From an uncultured Eubacterium sp. (GTDB lineage: Bacteria > Bacillota > Clostridia > Lachnospirales > Lachnospiraceae), in assembly GCA_900548465.1 (NCBI GenBank), contig URKY01000050.1, positions 1 to 15,162 on the forward strand: DNA of 15,162 nucleotides, read 5' to 3'. A model generated the notes under the pieces. The model did no database searches. It saw only the letters and a program-made list of their open reading frames with translations, and was not told the DNA's origin. Of this stretch, positions 15,084-15,162 are shown in pieces; the stretch's first letter is position 1; every line of letters starts with the position of its first letter. The translations under genes were made by a program, and so were the position numbers.

Positions 15084-15162
15084 ACTTATTTTATCATCTT
15101 TAGCCTTTTCCAAAATTAAAATTTTAAATTCCACTCTTCCATTTCACAGTGGATTTTACTTT
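15084..15162. other. Region upstream of metG with a small hairpin
   Basis: No gene is visible in these 79 bases. TCCACT (15130-15135) and AGTGGA (15148-15153) form a 6-bp stem with a 12-base loop. It is followed on the plus strand by TTTTACTTT and on the minus strand by AT-rich sequence. It may be the end of a transcript from a gene beyond the right edge, but the support is weak. Confidence 0.3.

Noticed and set aside
1..15162. CRISPR arrays, tRNA/rRNA genes, insertion sequences or prophage genes
   Set aside because: No regularly spaced repeats, cloverleaf-like segments, transposase or phage motifs were seen on either strand.

Overview
The window is a low-GC, densely packed stretch of chromosome that reads as a Firmicutes/Clostridia genome, most likely Lachnospiraceae. 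Three things point there: a monoderm-style Tad pilus locus with a DUF5702 protein, the metG-tatD-rsmA gene order, and a ywlC-ywlE-upp-dCMP deaminase cluster. AGGAGG-type ribosome binding sites and sigma-A-type promoters are clear throughout. The genus cannot be fixed from the sequence alone. Nearly all genes lie on the minus strand, so transcription runs from high to low coordinates; one membrane protein gene is on the plus strand. No RNA genes, insertion sequences, CRISPR arrays or prophage genes were seen, and no gene-free stretch exceeds 300 bases.

Positions 1-6314 (minus strand) hold a Tad (tight adherence) type IVb pilus operon, in transcription order: tadZ/cpaE-like, tadA/cpaF ATPase, two platform proteins (tadB-like and tadC-like), a 56-residue Flp1-like prepilin, and a DUF5702 protein cut by the left edge. 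It starts from a good promoter at 6355-6383, and its genes overlap or lie within about 25 bases of each other. The TadC-like protein carries a large outward-facing insertion that resembles a bacterial Ig-like domain. The TadZ-like protein has lost both lysines of its ATPase P-loop. The prepilin peptidase needed to mature the pilin is not in the window and may lie beyond the left edge.

Positions 6315-7251 hold the divergent control region and a plus-strand hemolysin III / PAQR-like seven-helix membrane protein. Its promoter is followed at once by an 8-bp-arm inverted repeat that could be an operator.

Positions 7259-10500 (minus strand) look like one operon: threonylcarbamoyl-AMP synthase (Sua5/YwlC), a YwlE-type phosphatase homologue that has lost its catalytic residues, uracil phosphoribosyltransferase, dCMP deaminase, and a small protein of unknown function. 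It joins tRNA modification, pyrimidine salvage and dUMP supply. The rpiB gene often found in this neighbourhood is missing.

Positions 10541-15083 (minus strand) hold metG-tatD-rsmA, driven by a strong promoter upstream of metG and ended by a perfect 12-bp-stem terminator. A CwlD-like N-acetylmuramoyl-L-alanine amidase follows and appears to start from its own promoter, whose -35/spacer region overlaps the terminator's T tract.

The main points for a second look are the catalytically dead YwlE homologue, the Ig-like insertion in TadC, the degenerate TadZ P-loop, and the short pilin gene lying mid-operon.
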